DNA of 43,491 nt from Lysobacteraceae bacterium (GTDB taxonomy: Bacteria; Pseudomonadota; Gammaproteobacteria; Xanthomonadales; Rhodanobacteraceae), in the NCBI GenBank assembly GCA_018970895.1, contig JAGWVM010000011.1:1-43491 (forward strand). The letters run 5' to 3'. Both the position numbers and the translations under genes were made by a program. Of this stretch, positions 12,565-21,990 are shown one piece after another (position 1 is the stretch's first letter; each line of letters starts with the position of its first letter). Below the pieces are notes generated by a model. That model was not told the origin of the DNA. It ran no database searches and saw only the letters and a list, made by a program, of their open reading frames with translations.

Positions 12565-13236
12565 ATGAGCATCCGGCATTGGCCCGAGACCGAACGTCCC
12601 CGCGAAAAGCTGCTGGCGCGCGGCTGTGCCGCCCTGAGCGACGCCGAGCTGATTGCCGTGCTGCTGGGAAGCGGCATTCCCGGCACCGACGCGATCGCGC
12701 TGGGCCGGGCACTGCTCGGCGAGCGGGGCGGTCTGGCCGCGCTGCTCGGTGCGCCGACGGAAACCCTCACGCACCGGGGCATCGGTCCCGCCAAACGCGC
12801 GCGCCTGGTCGCCGCCCTGGAGCTGGCGCGACGTGCGCTGGGGGAACAACTGCGCGATCGGCCAGCCCTGGGCAGCCCACGCGAAAGCGGCGACTATCTG
12901 CGCGCACAGCTGCGCGACCGGCCCTACGAGGTGTTCGCCTGCCTGTACATGGACAACCGCCACCGCGTCATCGCGTTCGAGGAGTTGTTCCGCGGCACGA
13001 TCGACGGAGCCAGCGTGCATCCGCGCGAGGTGGTGCGGGCCTGCCTGCGGCACAACGCCTGCGCGGTGATCTTCGCGCACAACCACCCCAGCGGCGTGGC
13101 CGAACCCAGCGCCGCCGACCGCGCCGTGACCCGGGAGCTTCGCGATGCGCTTCAGCTGGTCGGCGTGCGCGTGCTCGATCACCTGGTCATTGGCGCCGGC
13201 GCGCCGGTATCGATGGCCGAGCGCGGCCTCCTCTGA
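12565..13236 (+). CDS. radC: RadC family JAMM/MPN protein
   Basis: RadC homologue of 223 residues with an N-terminal helix-hairpin-helix-like region (GIGPAKRARLVAALELARRA) and a C-terminal JAMM metal site, FAHNHPSGVAEPSAAD. Despite the name, a DNA repair role is unproven. The start is ATG 12565 (MSIRHWPETERPREK); the open frame runs 33 codons further upstream, but that stretch does not look coding. There is no clear ribosome site. coaBC lies divergently upstream, as is usual. Confidence 0.9.
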   Translation: MSIRHWPETERPREKLLARGCAALSDAELIAVLLGSGIPGTDAIALGRALLGERGGLAALLGAPTETLTHRGIGPAKRARLVAALELARRALGEQLRDRPALGSPRESGDYLRAQLRDRPYEVFACLYMDNRHRVIAFEELFRGTIDGASVHPREVVRACLRHNACAVIFAHNHPSGVAEPSAADRAVTRELRDALQLVGVRVLDHLVIGAGAPVSMAERGLL

Positions 13237-13260
13237 TCCGCGGGCGGACGCGCACGGCGC

Positions 13261-13296
13261 AAAAAAAAAGGCGGTGCCGGCTCACGCCGCACCGCC
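13261..13296 (-). terminator. strong intrinsic terminator of the candidate sRNA
   Basis: On the minus strand an 8-bp stem GGCGGTGC/GCACCGCC (13296-13270), extended by GGC/GCC around a GTGA (GNRA-type) tetraloop with one bulged base, is followed directly by nine T (13269-13261). It faces leftwards, yet no protein gene on that strand ends here, so it must end some other transcript. On the plus strand it is followed only by a short T-run 7 bases later, so it serves radC poorly. Confidence 0.85.
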
Positions 13297-13378
13297 GATG
13301 CCGTTTTTGGGGAGGGTGGAGAACACGGTATCTCCTGGTCCCTGCCGACTCCGGGGAGGATAGGTCGGCAGGCACCAG
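13261..13378 (-). ncRNA. candidate small RNA with C-rich anti-SD loops (sX13-like architecture)
   Basis: Read leftwards from 13378, three hairpins follow one another. Hairpin 1 (13378-13335) has stems ACCAG...TGGT-type and GTCGGCAG/CTGCCGAC with a 14-base loop CTATCCTCCCCGGA. Hairpin 2 (13332-13297) has GATACCGT/ACGGCATC (one mismatch) and a 20-base loop containing CACCCTCCCC. Hairpin 3 is the terminator, ending in nine T. Both loops share CCTCCCC, able to pair with GGGGAGG ribosome sites. Such repeated C-rich loops plus a long U tail are the hallmarks of sX13-type, Hfq-linked sRNAs known in Xanthomonadaceae. The 5' end is uncertain; a further stem (GGTGCCG/CGGCACC, 13430-13390) may belong to a longer form. 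No protein reads through this stretch. Confidence 0.6.
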
Positions 13379-13722
13379 AGAAGTGTGGCGGTGCCGCATG
13401 ACAGGTGCGTGACGCCTGCAGGTCGGCACCACGACAGCCGCGGGGCTCCAAAAAGTTATGCACACAGCGCAAAAAAGCCGACTTGCATGCCTCACTTCAC
13501 TCAACGCACAGATGATTCATCCAAAGCATTGATTTAACAAGATAATGGTCTCTTCACCTGGGTGAAATCGGCGTTTCGAAGGCGAACGGCAAACGGCGAC
13601 GCCTCCTTTCCCACAGACTTATCCACAGACTTGTTCCTGCAGTGCATCAGGCGCGTGGCCGGCTGCCGCACGGGCCGCCTCTGCTAGCATTGCCGGTCCC
13701 ATTGCATGCCGACACCCCCGCC
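13379..13722. other. radC-argS intergenic region with two DnaA-box matches
   Basis: No protein gene is seen here. The stretch 13441-13560 is clearly AT-richer than its surroundings. Two perfect matches to TTWTNCACA occur: TTATGCACA at 13456-13464 and TTATCCACA (the strict DnaA consensus) at 13619-13627. The first overlaps a possible minus-strand -10 (CATAAC) that could serve the candidate sRNA. A -10 like TAGCAT at 13685-13690 may serve argS. Confidence 0.5.
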
Positions 13723-15411
13723 GTGAAAGACCCGCTGCGCGCCCTGCTGCTGCAGGCACTCGATAGCCTGCGCAACGACTCCACCCTTCCTGCCGACCTC
13801 GCGATCCCGCACTTCGTGATCGAGCGAGCGCGCAGCCGCGAGCACGGCGATTTCGCCACCAACCTGGCCATGCTGCTGGCCAAGCCGGCCCGCGCCAAGC
13901 CGCGCGATCTGGCGGAGAAGCTGGTGGCAGCGCTGCCGGCGAACGCGCTGGTGGCCAAGGTGGAGATTGCCGGTCCCGGCTTCATCAACTTCTTCCTCGC
14001 CGCCGAGGCGTACCACGCCGAGGTAAGGCGGATCTTCGCCGAAGGCGATGCCTACGGCCGCAATGCGAGCGGCGGCGGGCATACCGTGGGCGTCGAATTC
14101 GTGTCAGCCAACCCCACCGGGCCGCTGCACGTCGGTCACGGCCGCAATGCGGCGCTGGGCGACTGCGCGAGCCGCCTGCTGGCGGCCACGGGCTGGAACG
14201 TGAAGCGCGAGTTCTACTACAACGACGCCGGCGTGCAGATCGCCAACCTGGCGATCTCGACCCAGGCGCGCGCCCGCGGACTGGCACCGGGTGACGCCGG
14301 CTGGCCGGAGGACGGCTACCGCGGCGACTACATCGCCGACGTCGCCAGGGCCTACCTGGCCGGCGACAGCGTGACGGTGGAAGACCACACCGTCACCGGC
14401 GCGAAGGATCCGGACAATCTCGACGCGATCCGCGCGTTCGCGGTGGCCTACCTGCGCCGCGAGCAGGACCTGGACCTGAAGGCCTTCGGCGTGGGCTTCG
14501 ACACCTACTACCTGGAGTCGTCGCTGTACGCCGACGGCAAGGTGGAGGAAACCGTGCGCGAACTGACCGCCCACGGTCACACCTACGAGGAAGGCGGCGC
14601 ACTGTGGCTGCGCAGCACCGACTTCGGTGACGACAAGGACCGCGTGATGCGCAAGTCCGACGGCACCTACACCTACTTCGTGCCGGACGTGGCGTACCAC
14701 CTCAGCAAGTGGCAGCGCGGCTACGAGAAGGCGATCACCGTGCTCGGCTCGGACCACCACGGCTCGCTGGCCCGCGTGAAGGCCGGCCTGCAGGCGCTGG
14801 ACTGCGGCATCCCCAGGGGCTACCCGGACTACATGCTGTACCAGATGGTCACCGTGATGAAGGGCGGCGAGGAGGTGAAGATCTCCAAGCGCGCCGGCAG
14901 CTACGTGACCCTGCGCGACCTGATCGACGAGGTCGGCCGCGACGCCACGCGCTACTTCCTGATCGCCCGCAAGGGCGACTCGCAGCTGGTGTTCGACATC
15001 GACCTGGCCCGCTCGCAGACCAACGACAATCCGGTCTATTACATCCAGTACGCCCACGCCCGGGTGTGCAGCGTGCTGCGCCAGGCCGCGGAGAAGGGCC
15101 TGGCGGTGGACCTCGACGCCGGACTGGCGCAGCTGGCGCGGCTGGACAGCGAGCACGAGCAGGTGCTGCTGACCGAGCTGTCGAAGTACCCGGAAATGGT
15201 CGAGGCGGCGGCCGAGCATCTCGAACCGCACCTGATCGCCGGCTGGCTGCGCGAGCTGGCCAACGCGTTCCACGCCTACTACAACGCGCACCAGTTCCTG
15301 GTCGAGGATGCCGGGCTGCGCAACGCCCGTCTGGCGTTGTCGGTGGCCACCCGCCAGGTGCTGAGGAACGGTCTGGACCTGCTGGGCCTGAGCGCCCCGG
15401 AGAGCATGTAA
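13723..15411 (+). CDS. argS: arginyl-tRNA synthetase
   Basis: Class I synthetase that charges tRNA-Arg. The 562-residue protein has the N-terminal Add1-like domain, the HIGH motif as HVGH (136-139), the KISKRAG loop in the position of KMSKS, and a C-terminal DALR anticodon-binding domain. I chose GTG 13723 ([16 protein letters not shown]) from family N-termini; TTG 13702 is in frame, and the open frame continues upstream without coding character. There is no obvious ribosome site, and a leaderless or short-leader mRNA is possible. A SPOR-domain gene follows with no gap. Confidence 0.95.
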   Translation: MKDPLRALLLQALDSLRNDSTLPADLAIPHFVIERARSREHGDFATNLAMLLAKPARAKPRDLAEKLVAALPANALVAKVEIAGPGFINFFLAAEAYHAEVRRIFAEGDAYGRNASGGGHTVGVEFVSANPTGPLHVGHGRNAALGDCASRLLAATGWNVKREFYYNDAGVQIANLAISTQARARGLAPGDAGWPEDGYRGDYIADVARAYLAGDSVTVEDHTVTGAKDPDNLDAIRAFAVAYLRREQDLDLKAFGVGFDTYYLESSLYADGKVEETVRELTAHGHTYEEGGALWLRSTDFGDDKDRVMRKSDGTYTYFVPDVAYHLSKWQRGYEKAITVLGSDHHGSLARVKAGLQALDCGIPRGYPDYMLYQMVTVMKGGEEVKISKRAGSYVTLRDLIDEVGRDATRYFLIARKGDSQLVFDIDLARSQTNDNPVYYIQYAHARVCSVLRQAAEKGLAVDLDAGLAQLARLDSEHEQVLLTELSKYPEMVEAAAEHLEPHLIAGWLRELANAFHAYYNAHQFLVEDAGLRNARLALSVATRQVLRNGLDLLGLSAPESM

Positions 15412-16116
15412 ATGGCAGCACGCAAGGGCAAGGGCCGGCAGGCCGTCCGCCACAAGAAAGGCGGCATCCCGGGTTGGGCGATCCTCGCCGTGGGCATCCT
15501 CGGCGGCGCCCTGCTGATGGTGATGTTGATGCGCAAGTCGCTGCTGCCGATGGCACCGACCGGGCCGCAGCCCAACCCGCAGGCCACCGCCCAACGCGGC
15601 AGCGATCCGGGGGTGGTGGCGCCGGGCAGCGCCGCCACGACGCCGAAGAAGCCGCAGTACGACTTCTATTCGCTGCTGTCGGAGAAGGAAGTGCGCATCC
15701 CCGACTCGGTGATCAGCGCCCAGGCGCGTGCCGAACAGCAGAAACAGCAGCAGGCGCGTGAAGCCGCGGCCGCCCAGGTCGCCGCCCGGCAGCAGGCCAG
15801 CGTGCCGCCGCCGCCGCCCGGCGTGACGCGCGAGAACGTCACCGCCGCACCGGCCGCCGCCGTGGCGGCGCCCGCCGCCGGCAGCGGCTACCTGCTGCAG
15901 GTCGGTGCGTTCCCGAATGCCGCCGACGCCGAGAGCCTGAAGGCACGGCTGGCACTGCAGGGCTTCGTCGCCAACGTGCAGTCGGTCAACGTGGGCGGCC
16001 AGCTCTACCACCGCGTGCGGCTGGGCCCGTTCCGTTCGGCCACCGAGCTGGAATCGGCCAAGCAACGGCTGGCCGGCGCCGGCATCAACGCGATCGCCCT
16101 GAAGGAAGGCCACTGA
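15412..16116 (+). CDS. SPOR-domain cell division protein (FtsN-like)
   Basis: A 234-residue bitopic protein: a basic cytoplasmic tail, one membrane segment (about 19-40), a Pro/Ala/Gln-rich periplasmic linker including a coiled stretch (about 100-130), and a C-terminal SPOR domain (about 158-234) beginning GYLLQVGAFPNAADAESLK. SPOR domains bind denuded glycan at the septum, so a FtsN-like role at the division site is likely. The ATG directly abuts the argS stop; argS followed by a SPOR protein is a common gammaproteobacterial pair. Confidence 0.88.
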   Translation: MAARKGKGRQAVRHKKGGIPGWAILAVGILGGALLMVMLMRKSLLPMAPTGPQPNPQATAQRGSDPGVVAPGSAATTPKKPQYDFYSLLSEKEVRIPDSVISAQARAEQQKQQQAREAAAAQVAARQQASVPPPPPGVTRENVTAAPAAAVAAPAAGSGYLLQVGAFPNAADAESLKARLALQGFVANVQSVNVGGQLYHRVRLGPFRSATELESAKQRLAGAGINAIALKEGH

Positions 16117-16142
16117 GCCCCGTATCCCCGCGAGACCCCGAG

Positions 16143-16898
16143 ATGAACATGAAGACTGCCCTGATCACCGGCGCCACCTCCGGCTTCGGCGCCGCCGCCG
16201 TGGACCGCTTCGTCGCAGGCGGCTGGCGCGTGGTCGCCACCGGCCGCCGCGCCGAGCGGCTGCAGACGCTGGTCGACCGCCACGGCGCCGACCGCGTGCA
16301 CGCGCTGGCCTTCGACATGCGCGACGAGGCCGCCATGCGCGCGGCGATCGCCGGCCTGCCCGCCGCGTTCGCCGGCATCGACCTGCTGGTCAACAACGCC
16401 GGGCTGGCGCTGGGCACGGCCCCCGCGCAGCAGGCGGACCTGGCGCAGTGGAAGCAGATGATCGACACCAACGTCACCGCGCTGGTCACGATCACCCATC
16501 TGCTGCTGCCCACGCTGATCGAACGCCGCGGCGCCGTCGTCAACATCAGCTCGATCGCCGGCAGCTACCCGTACCGGGGCGGCAACGTCTACGGCGGCAG
16601 CAAGGCCTTCGTCAGCCAGTTCACCCAGAACCTGCGCACCGACCTGCACGGCACCGGCGTGCGGGTGAGCTCGATCGAACCGGGCATGGCCGAGACCGAA
16701 TTCACCCTGGTGCGCACCGGTGGCGACCAGGCGGCCTCGGACAAGCTCTACGCGGGCGTCGACCCGATCACCGCGCAGGACATCGCCGAATCGATCTGGT
16801 GGATCGCCACCCTGCCGCCGCACCTCAACATCAACCGGCTCGAAGTGATGCCGGTCAACCAGTCCGCCGCCGGGCTGCAGGTGCACCGCGACGCCTGA
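16143..16898 (+). CDS. short-chain dehydrogenase, YdfG-like
   Basis: NADP-dependent SDR of 251 residues, closest in pattern to YdfG (3-hydroxy acid / L-allo-threonine dehydrogenase). It shows the cofactor motif TGATSGFG, the RR pair after strand 2 that favours NADP, LVNNAG, the catalytic Ser in NISSIAGS and YGGSK, and the family C-terminus around LEVMPVNQS. It lies 26 bases after the SPOR gene and may be co-transcribed. The exact substrate cannot be fixed from sequence. Confidence 0.88.
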   Translation: MNMKTALITGATSGFGAAAVDRFVAGGWRVVATGRRAERLQTLVDRHGADRVHALAFDMRDEAAMRAAIAGLPAAFAGIDLLVNNAGLALGTAPAQQADLAQWKQMIDTNVTALVTITHLLLPTLIERRGAVVNISSIAGSYPYRGGNVYGGSKAFVSQFTQNLRTDLHGTGVRVSSIEPGMAETEFTLVRTGGDQAASDKLYAGVDPITAQDIAESIWWIATLPPHLNINRLEVMPVNQSAAGLQVHRDA

Positions 16899-16926
16899 CG
16901 CCTCGCCGCCCGGCTCCGGTCGCGCA

Positions 16927-18123
16927 TCAGCCGCGATGCACGTCGTGGGTCACGAACGGGTGCACGGCATCCGGGAAATCCAGCCAGTGCGGATGCGCCA
17001 ACGTGTGCTGCATGTCGTCCAGCCCGGCGCGCCAGTGGCGGCGCATGCTGCTGGCGCTGAACTCGTAGTCCTTGTAGTGCCCTTCGTAAGGCTTGTCGCG
17101 ATAGATCAGGTGCACCAGGTTGGTCAGCGCACCGGATGAGCGTGCCTGCGCGCGCTGATAGGCCGGATCGTCGCGGCGTGACTCGGGGACCAGCGCCATC
17201 AGATCGTGCAGCAGGCGCTGGTGCTCGTGCTCGCGCGCCATGTACTCGGTGACCAGGCGGGTGCGGCTGGAGAACTGGATGTCCTTGCTGCGTGCGGCGA
17301 CCTGGGCGAGGTCGTGCGGAAGCTCGCCGGTCGCGCTCCACAGGTCGACCTGGAAGATCAGCGCGTCATGGGCCGGCCGGTCGCACAGCACCTTGTACAG
17401 CGGCGTGTTGGAGACCATGCCGCCGTCCCAGTAGAACTCGCCATCGATCTCCACCGCCGGAAAGCCCGGCGGCAGCGCACCGGAGGCCATGAAGTGCTCG
17501 GCGCGCAGGGTCTGCCGGGTGCTGTCGAAGTACTCGAAGTTGCCGTTGCGCACGTTCACCGCACCGACCGAGACGCGGATCGTGCGCGGGTCGTTGATCC
17601 GGTCGAAGTCGACCAGCCGCTCCAGTGTGCTGCGCAGCGGTCCGGTGTCGTACCAGCTCGCCAGGTCGGGTCCGCGGCGCCAGGGCGCCAGCGGCGGGAT
17701 CGGCATGCGCGGCAGGAAGAAGCCGGCCTGGCCCTCGAACAGCGCCCGCATCGCCGCCACGCCGCTGAGTCCGTGGCGCAGCGGCTCCGGCAACTCGTCG
17801 AAGACCGGCGAGGCCAGCGGCGCCGGCAGGAACGGCGGCTTGCAGATGGTCTTCCAGAACTCGCGCAGCTTCGCCACCCGGTGCTCCGGGGCGTTGCCGG
17901 CGATCACCGCCGCGTTCAGCGCGCCGATGGAGATGCCTGCCACCCAGTTCGGCAGGCGGCCGCTGGCGTGCAGGCCTTCGTAGACCCCGGCCTGGTAGGC
18001 ACCGAGGGCACCGCCGCCCTGCAGGACCAGGGCGACGGTGGGGTATTCGCGCGGGGCGGTCTCGGCCTTGCGCGAGGCGACCGACGACTTGCCTGCGCGC
18101 AGCCGGGAAGCGGGCTTGCTCAT
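16927..18123 (-). CDS. patatin-like phospholipase with DUF3734-type C-terminus
   Basis: A 398-residue lipid acyl hydrolase of the patatin fold: oxyanion loop LQGGGALGAYQ, nucleophile elbow GISIG (Ser65) and the dyad Asp in WDGGMVSNTP. The C-terminal third resembles the DUF3734 segment that often follows patatin domains. I chose ATG 18123 (MSKPAS), which has AGGA upstream and lies 10 bases after adc; an in-frame ATG lies at 18141 inside adc. It is third in an operon with bdhA and adc, a grouping that recurs in polyhydroxybutyrate-using Proteobacteria, so it may release fatty or hydroxyacyl groups. That role is inferred. Confidence 0.88.
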   Translation of the reverse strand: MSKPASRLRAGKSSVASRKAETAPREYPTVALVLQGGGALGAYQAGVYEGLHASGRLPNWVAGISIGALNAAVIAGNAPEHRVAKLREFWKTICKPPFLPAPLASPVFDELPEPLRHGLSGVAAMRALFEGQAGFFLPRMPIPPLAPWRRGPDLASWYDTGPLRSTLERLVDFDRINDPRTIRVSVGAVNVRNGNFEYFDSTRQTLRAEHFMASGALPPGFPAVEIDGEFYWDGGMVSNTPLYKVLCDRPAHDALIFQVDLWSATGELPHDLAQVAARSKDIQFSSRTRLVTEYMAREHEHQRLLHDLMALVPESRRDDPAYQRAQARSSGALTNLVHLIYRDKPYEGHYKDYEFSASSMRRHWRAGLDDMQHTLAHPHWLDFPDAVHPFVTHDVHRG

Positions 18124-18133
18124 GGTGGGATCC

Positions 18134-18883
18134 TCAGGCAACGGGTTCGGCGAGGTAGTCGTGCACCACCTCGCCCAGCGCCAGGGTCAGGTCGCAGACG
18201 AAGTGCAGCGCCGATTCGATTTTCAGTACCGGAAGCTCGGCCACCGGCGCCAGCGCGTGCGGATGCAGCTCCAGCGAGGCCGGCCCGGTCCAGGCGCCTT
18301 TGAGCGTGATGTCGGTGGTGAAGTAGCGCACCAGCTCGCAGATGCGCGGCGTGCCGTCGACGTGCGGAATGATCTTGAGCAGGAAGTTCGGCGCCTGCAG
18401 TGCTGCCATCACGGCGGCGTGATCGGCCGGGCGGTGCTTGTAGCCCATGGTCGCCTTGGCCACGCGCACCTTGCCGTAGTCCAGCGTGCCGACCAGGGTG
18501 TCGGTCTCCACCTCCAGTTCGGGCGAGGCCAGCTTCTTGGGGAAACCCCACAGCTCGCGGCCACCGGCGATCGGCGGATGGTCGTTGAGGTACATCGAGT
18601 GCACGTAGCCGCCGTGTGCGCCCTGGAACCGCACCGGGATCACCTGCCCGCTCTCGGTGTAGTCGCCGAAGCCGGTGGAGTCGGGCATGCGGATGAACTC
18701 GTACTTCACCAGCGGCTCGGTCACCTCAAGCGGCTCGGGCACCACCGCGCGCAGGGCGTCGAGGTCGGTGCGATAGGTGACGACGAGGAACTCGCGATTG
18801 ACGAAACGGTAGGGGCCCGGCGGGAACGCCGGACTGGTCAGCGGCATGGCGAACGCGTTCGCCCGGACATCGGCCTGCTTCAT
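18134..18883 (-). CDS. adc: acetoacetate decarboxylase
   Basis: Converts acetoacetate to acetone and CO2 through a lysine Schiff base. The 249-residue protein has the family block [18 protein letters not shown], where the first lysine after GFP is the catalytic one, plus the PEPLEV and [14 protein letters not shown] regions (here [11 protein letters not shown]). Length matches Adc. It lies between bdhA and the patatin gene on the same strand; with bdhA it would take 3-hydroxybutyrate to acetoacetate and on to acetone. Confidence 0.93.
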   Translation of the reverse strand: MKQADVRANAFAMPLTSPAFPPGPYRFVNREFLVVTYRTDLDALRAVVPEPLEVTEPLVKYEFIRMPDSTGFGDYTESGQVIPVRFQGAHGGYVHSMYLNDHPPIAGGRELWGFPKKLASPELEVETDTLVGTLDYGKVRVAKATMGYKHRPADHAAVMAALQAPNFLLKIIPHVDGTPRICELVRYFTTDITLKGAWTGPASLELHPHALAPVAELPVLKIESALHFVCDLTLALGEVVHDYLAEPVA

Positions 18884-18962
18884 GCGTGATCACTCCATCG
18901 AAAACACGGCACAAGGGCGCGACGCGGCGATCATGCCGCGTCGCCTCGGTTCCACTCGGGGG

Positions 18963-19748
18963 TTACTGCATGTACCAGCCGTGGCTGACCACGAACGACT
19001 GCCCGGTCAGCGCCGCGGACGGGAAGGTGGCCAGATAGAGCGCGGTCTGCGCAATGTCCTCGACCGTGGTGAACACGCCGTCCACGGTGTCCTTCAGCAT
19101 CACGTTCTTGATCACCTGGTCCTCGCTGATGCCGAGCTCCTTCGCCTGCTCGGGGATCTGCTTCTCCACCAGCGGGGTGCGCACGAAGCCGGGGCAGATC
19201 ACGTGCGAGCGCACGTTGTGCGGCGCCCCTTCCTTGGCCAGCGCACGGGCCAGGCCGAGCAGGCCGTGCTTGGCGGTGACGTAGGCCGACTTGAGCTTCG
19301 AGGCCTCGTGCGAATGCACCGAGCCCATGTAGATCACGATGCCGCCCTGGTCACCCTTGTACATGTGCTGCAGGGCGGCCTTGGTGGTGAGGAAGGCGCC
19401 GTCGAGATGGATCGCCAGCATCTTCTTCCAGTCGCTGAAGGCGAACTGCTCGATCGGGTTGATGATCTGCACGCCGGCGTTGGAGATCAGGATGTCGAGA
19501 CGGCCAAACGCGGCCACCACCTTTTCGGTACCGGCGTTGACCGCGGCCTCGTCGGTGACGTCCATCACCACGCCGATCGCCTTGCCACCGGCGGCGGTGA
19601 TCTCCGCCGCCGCGGCATCCGCGGCCTGCTGGTTGATGTCGGCGATGGCGACCGCGGCGCCTTCCTTCGCATACAGCTCGGCGATCGCCTTGCCGATGCC
19701 GCTGGCTGCGCCGGTGATCAGTGCAACCTTGCCGTCCAGACTTGCCAT
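18963..19748 (-). CDS. bdhA: D-3-hydroxybutyrate dehydrogenase
   Basis: NAD-dependent SDR of 261 residues that oxidises 3-hydroxybutyrate to acetoacetate. It shows [15 protein letters not shown], the catalytic Ser in YMGSVHS, YVTAK, and the bdhA-type sequence [20 protein letters not shown], which is diagnostic for this SDR group. The start has AGGAGA seven bases upstream. First gene of the bdhA-adc-patatin operon, with a 79-base gap before adc. Confidence 0.93.
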   Translation of the reverse strand: MASLDGKVALITGAASGIGKAIAELYAKEGAAVAIADINQQAADAAAAEITAAGGKAIGVVMDVTDEAAVNAGTEKVVAAFGRLDILISNAGVQIINPIEQFAFSDWKKMLAIHLDGAFLTTKAALQHMYKGDQGGIVIYMGSVHSHEASKLKSAYVTAKHGLLGLARALAKEGAPHNVRSHVICPGFVRTPLVEKQIPEQAKELGISEDQVIKNVMLKDTVDGVFTTVEDIAQTALYLATFPSAALTGQSFVVSHGWYMQ

Positions 19749-19833
19749 GAGCGTTCTCCTGTGGGTCTCGGGGAAGTTTTGCAGTGCATCATTCTGCGCC
19801 CCTTGGTGTGACAGGGAAAGCGTGGCGGCCCGA

Positions 19834-21723
19834 TCAGTCCGTTTCCGGCGCCAGATAGGTGTACGCGGTCAGGCCCGCATCCAGGCTCGAAAAAAGCTGC
19901 GCCGCCGGTTCGCCGTCGAGGCCCGCCGCCGCGATGCGATCGCGGTAGCTGCGGCGCAGCGCGTCCAGGTCGTAGCCGACGTAATCGAGCATCAGGTCGG
20001 TGGTGTCGCCGCGACGCTTGTGGGCGAAGGTGAAGCCCTCGCCCTCGGCACGCACGTTCACCGCGTCGGTATCACCGAACAGGTTGTGGATGTCGCCCAG
20101 GGTCTCCTGGTAGGCGCCGACCATGAACAGCCCCAGGCAGTAGCTCTCGCCCGCCTTGAGCGGATGCAGCGCCAGGCTGACATCGACGCCCTCGGCATCG
20201 ACGTAGTGGTCGATGCGGCCGTCCGAATCGCAGGTGAGGTCGACGATCACGCCGCGGCGGGTCGGCGCCTCGTCCAGCCGCGCGATCGGCGCGATCGGGA
20301 AGATCTGCTCGATCGCCCAGATGTCCGGCACCGACTCGAACACCGAAAAGTTGACGAAGTACTTGTCCACCAGCTTCTCGTCCAGCTCGTCCAGCGCCTG
20401 CCGGTGCGCCCGCTCGCCCGGCAGCAGGCGCGCGCGCACCGCGTTGGCGATGGCGTAGTAGGCCTCGTCCAGCCGCGCGCGGTCGGCCAGCGGCAGCTGA
20501 CCCAGCGCGTACAGCGCCTGGCCTTCGGCCAGGTGGTGCTGGGCCTCGTGGAACAGTTCCAGCGGCGGGCGCTGGTCCAGTTCCTCGTGCACCTCGCGCA
20601 GGTGTCGCAGCACCGCCGGCTCGTCGGCGCGCGGCGGCGGGATCGCCCCGGCCGGCACGCTCTCCACCTCGCTCACGTCCACCACCAGCACCGCGTGGTG
20701 TGCGGTCATCGCGCGGCCGGCCTCGGTGAGGATGTGCGGCGCCGGCAGGCCTTCGGCGGCCACCGCCTCGGCCAGCGACTGCACGATGGTCGCCGCGTAC
20801 TGCTCGATCGAGTAGTTGATCGAGTTGTGGCTGCGCGAGCGCGAACCCTCGTAGTCCACGCCGAGGCCGCCGCCCACGTCGACGATCTCCAGCGGCACGC
20901 CGTGGCGATGCAGCTCGACGAAGTAGCGGGTGGCCTCGCGCATGCCGTTGGCGATGTCGCGCACGTTGGAGATCTGCGAGCCCATGTGGAAGTGCTGCAG
21001 CTTGAGCGTGTGCTTGAGCCCGGCCGCGTCCAGCCGTTCGATCAACGTGAGTACCTGGCTCGGCGACAGGCCGAACTTGCCCTTGTCGCCGCCGGTGTTC
21101 TGCCACTTGCCGGCGCCGATCGAGGCGAGCCGCACGCGCACGCCCAGCAGCGGCTCCACGTCCAACGCCTTCGCCTCGGCGAACACGTGGTCGAGCTCGG
21201 AGAGCTTCTCGATCACGATGTGCACGCGCAGGCCGAGCTTCCTGCCGATCAACGCCAGGCGGATGTACTCGCGGTCCTTGTAGCCGTTGCAGATCACGAT
21301 CGAGCCGGGCCGCGCCATCGCCAGCACCGCCATCAGCTCGGGCTTGGAGCCGGCTTCCAGGCCGAAGCCCTCGCGGCCGGCGTGTACCAGCTCGCTGACC
21401 ACGCTGTGCTGCTGGTTGACCTTGATCGGGTAGATCGCGGTGTAGCCGCCGGCGTACTGCCACTCGCCAATCGCCTTGGCGAACGCACCCTGCAGCCTCG
21501 CCAGACGGTCGGCCAGGATGTCGGGGAAGCGCACCAGCAGCGGCAGCCGCAGGCCTTCGGCGCGCGCCTTGGCCACGATCCTGGGCAACGACATCGACGG
21601 GCCGCTGGCGCCGCGCGGGCGCATCACCATCTCGCCGGCGTCGCCGACGTCGACGTAGCCGTCGCTCCAGTGCGGCACGGCATAGGTGTGGCGGGCAGCG
21701 GCGCGGTCCCAGGAACTCGCCAT
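19834..21723 (-). CDS. speA: biosynthetic arginine decarboxylase
   Basis: PLP enzyme that makes agmatine from arginine for polyamine synthesis. The 629-residue protein has the PLP lysine in [21 protein letters not shown], the phosphate-binding [10 protein letters not shown], and the fold III C-terminal domain with CDSDGRID. Length fits SpeA. ATG 21723 has a strong AAGGAGA upstream; the open frame runs 32 codons further but without coding character. It is divergent from speE, putting two polyamine steps side by side. Confidence 0.96.
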   Translation of the reverse strand: MASSWDRAAARHTYAVPHWSDGYVDVGDAGEMVMRPRGASGPSMSLPRIVAKARAEGLRLPLLVRFPDILADRLARLQGAFAKAIGEWQYAGGYTAIYPIKVNQQHSVVSELVHAGREGFGLEAGSKPELMAVLAMARPGSIVICNGYKDREYIRLALIGRKLGLRVHIVIEKLSELDHVFAEAKALDVEPLLGVRVRLASIGAGKWQNTGGDKGKFGLSPSQVLTLIERLDAAGLKHTLKLQHFHMGSQISNVRDIANGMREATRYFVELHRHGVPLEIVDVGGGLGVDYEGSRSRSHNSINYSIEQYAATIVQSLAEAVAAEGLPAPHILTEAGRAMTAHHAVLVVDVSEVESVPAGAIPPPRADEPAVLRHLREVHEELDQRPPLELFHEAQHHLAEGQALYALGQLPLADRARLDEAYYAIANAVRARLLPGERAHRQALDELDEKLVDKYFVNFSVFESVPDIWAIEQIFPIAPIARLDEAPTRRGVIVDLTCDSDGRIDHYVDAEGVDVSLALHPLKAGESYCLGLFMVGAYQETLGDIHNLFGDTDAVNVRAEGEGFTFAHKRRGDTTDLMLDYVGYDLDALRRSYRDRIAAAGLDGEPAAQLFSSLDAGLTAYTYLAPETD

Positions 21724-21883
21724 GGACGGTATCTCCTTGTGCAAACGGAACGTCGCAGCGGCGAGCCTTGACGGGATGCTCGGCGAGAGCAGGAGGTCCG
21801 CCGGCCGGAAGCCTCGCACGCCGCGGGGCCGGAAGGACCTTTCGGCGCTCCGCGCGGCCGCGGCCGGAGAGCTCCAGTCGCCT

Positions 21884-21942
21884 ATTGTAGCGGGGGCCGG
21901 TGACCGCTGCGTGTCCCCCGGGCGGAGCGAACTGGCTACAAT
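21884..21942. promoter_or_regulatory. paired divergent -10 elements of speA and speE
   Basis: A TACAAT lies on each strand: minus at 21889-21884 towards speA and plus at 21937-21942 towards speE, both preceded by GC (GCTACAAT). Neither has a good -35 at the right distance. The plus site lies 49 bases before the speE ATG. Confidence 0.45.
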
Positions 21943-21990
21943 GCGCGGGCTTCACGCCTCCCCTCCCCCGCGTCGCCAGGAACACCCGCC

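Noticed and set aside
13270..13308. Plus-strand terminator for radC
   Set aside because: The T-run on this strand is short and separated from the stem by 7 bases; the strong terminator orientation is leftwards.
13441..13640. Chromosomal origin of replication
   Set aside because: Only two DnaA boxes are present and none of dnaA, dnaN, rpmH or gidA is in the neighbourhood.
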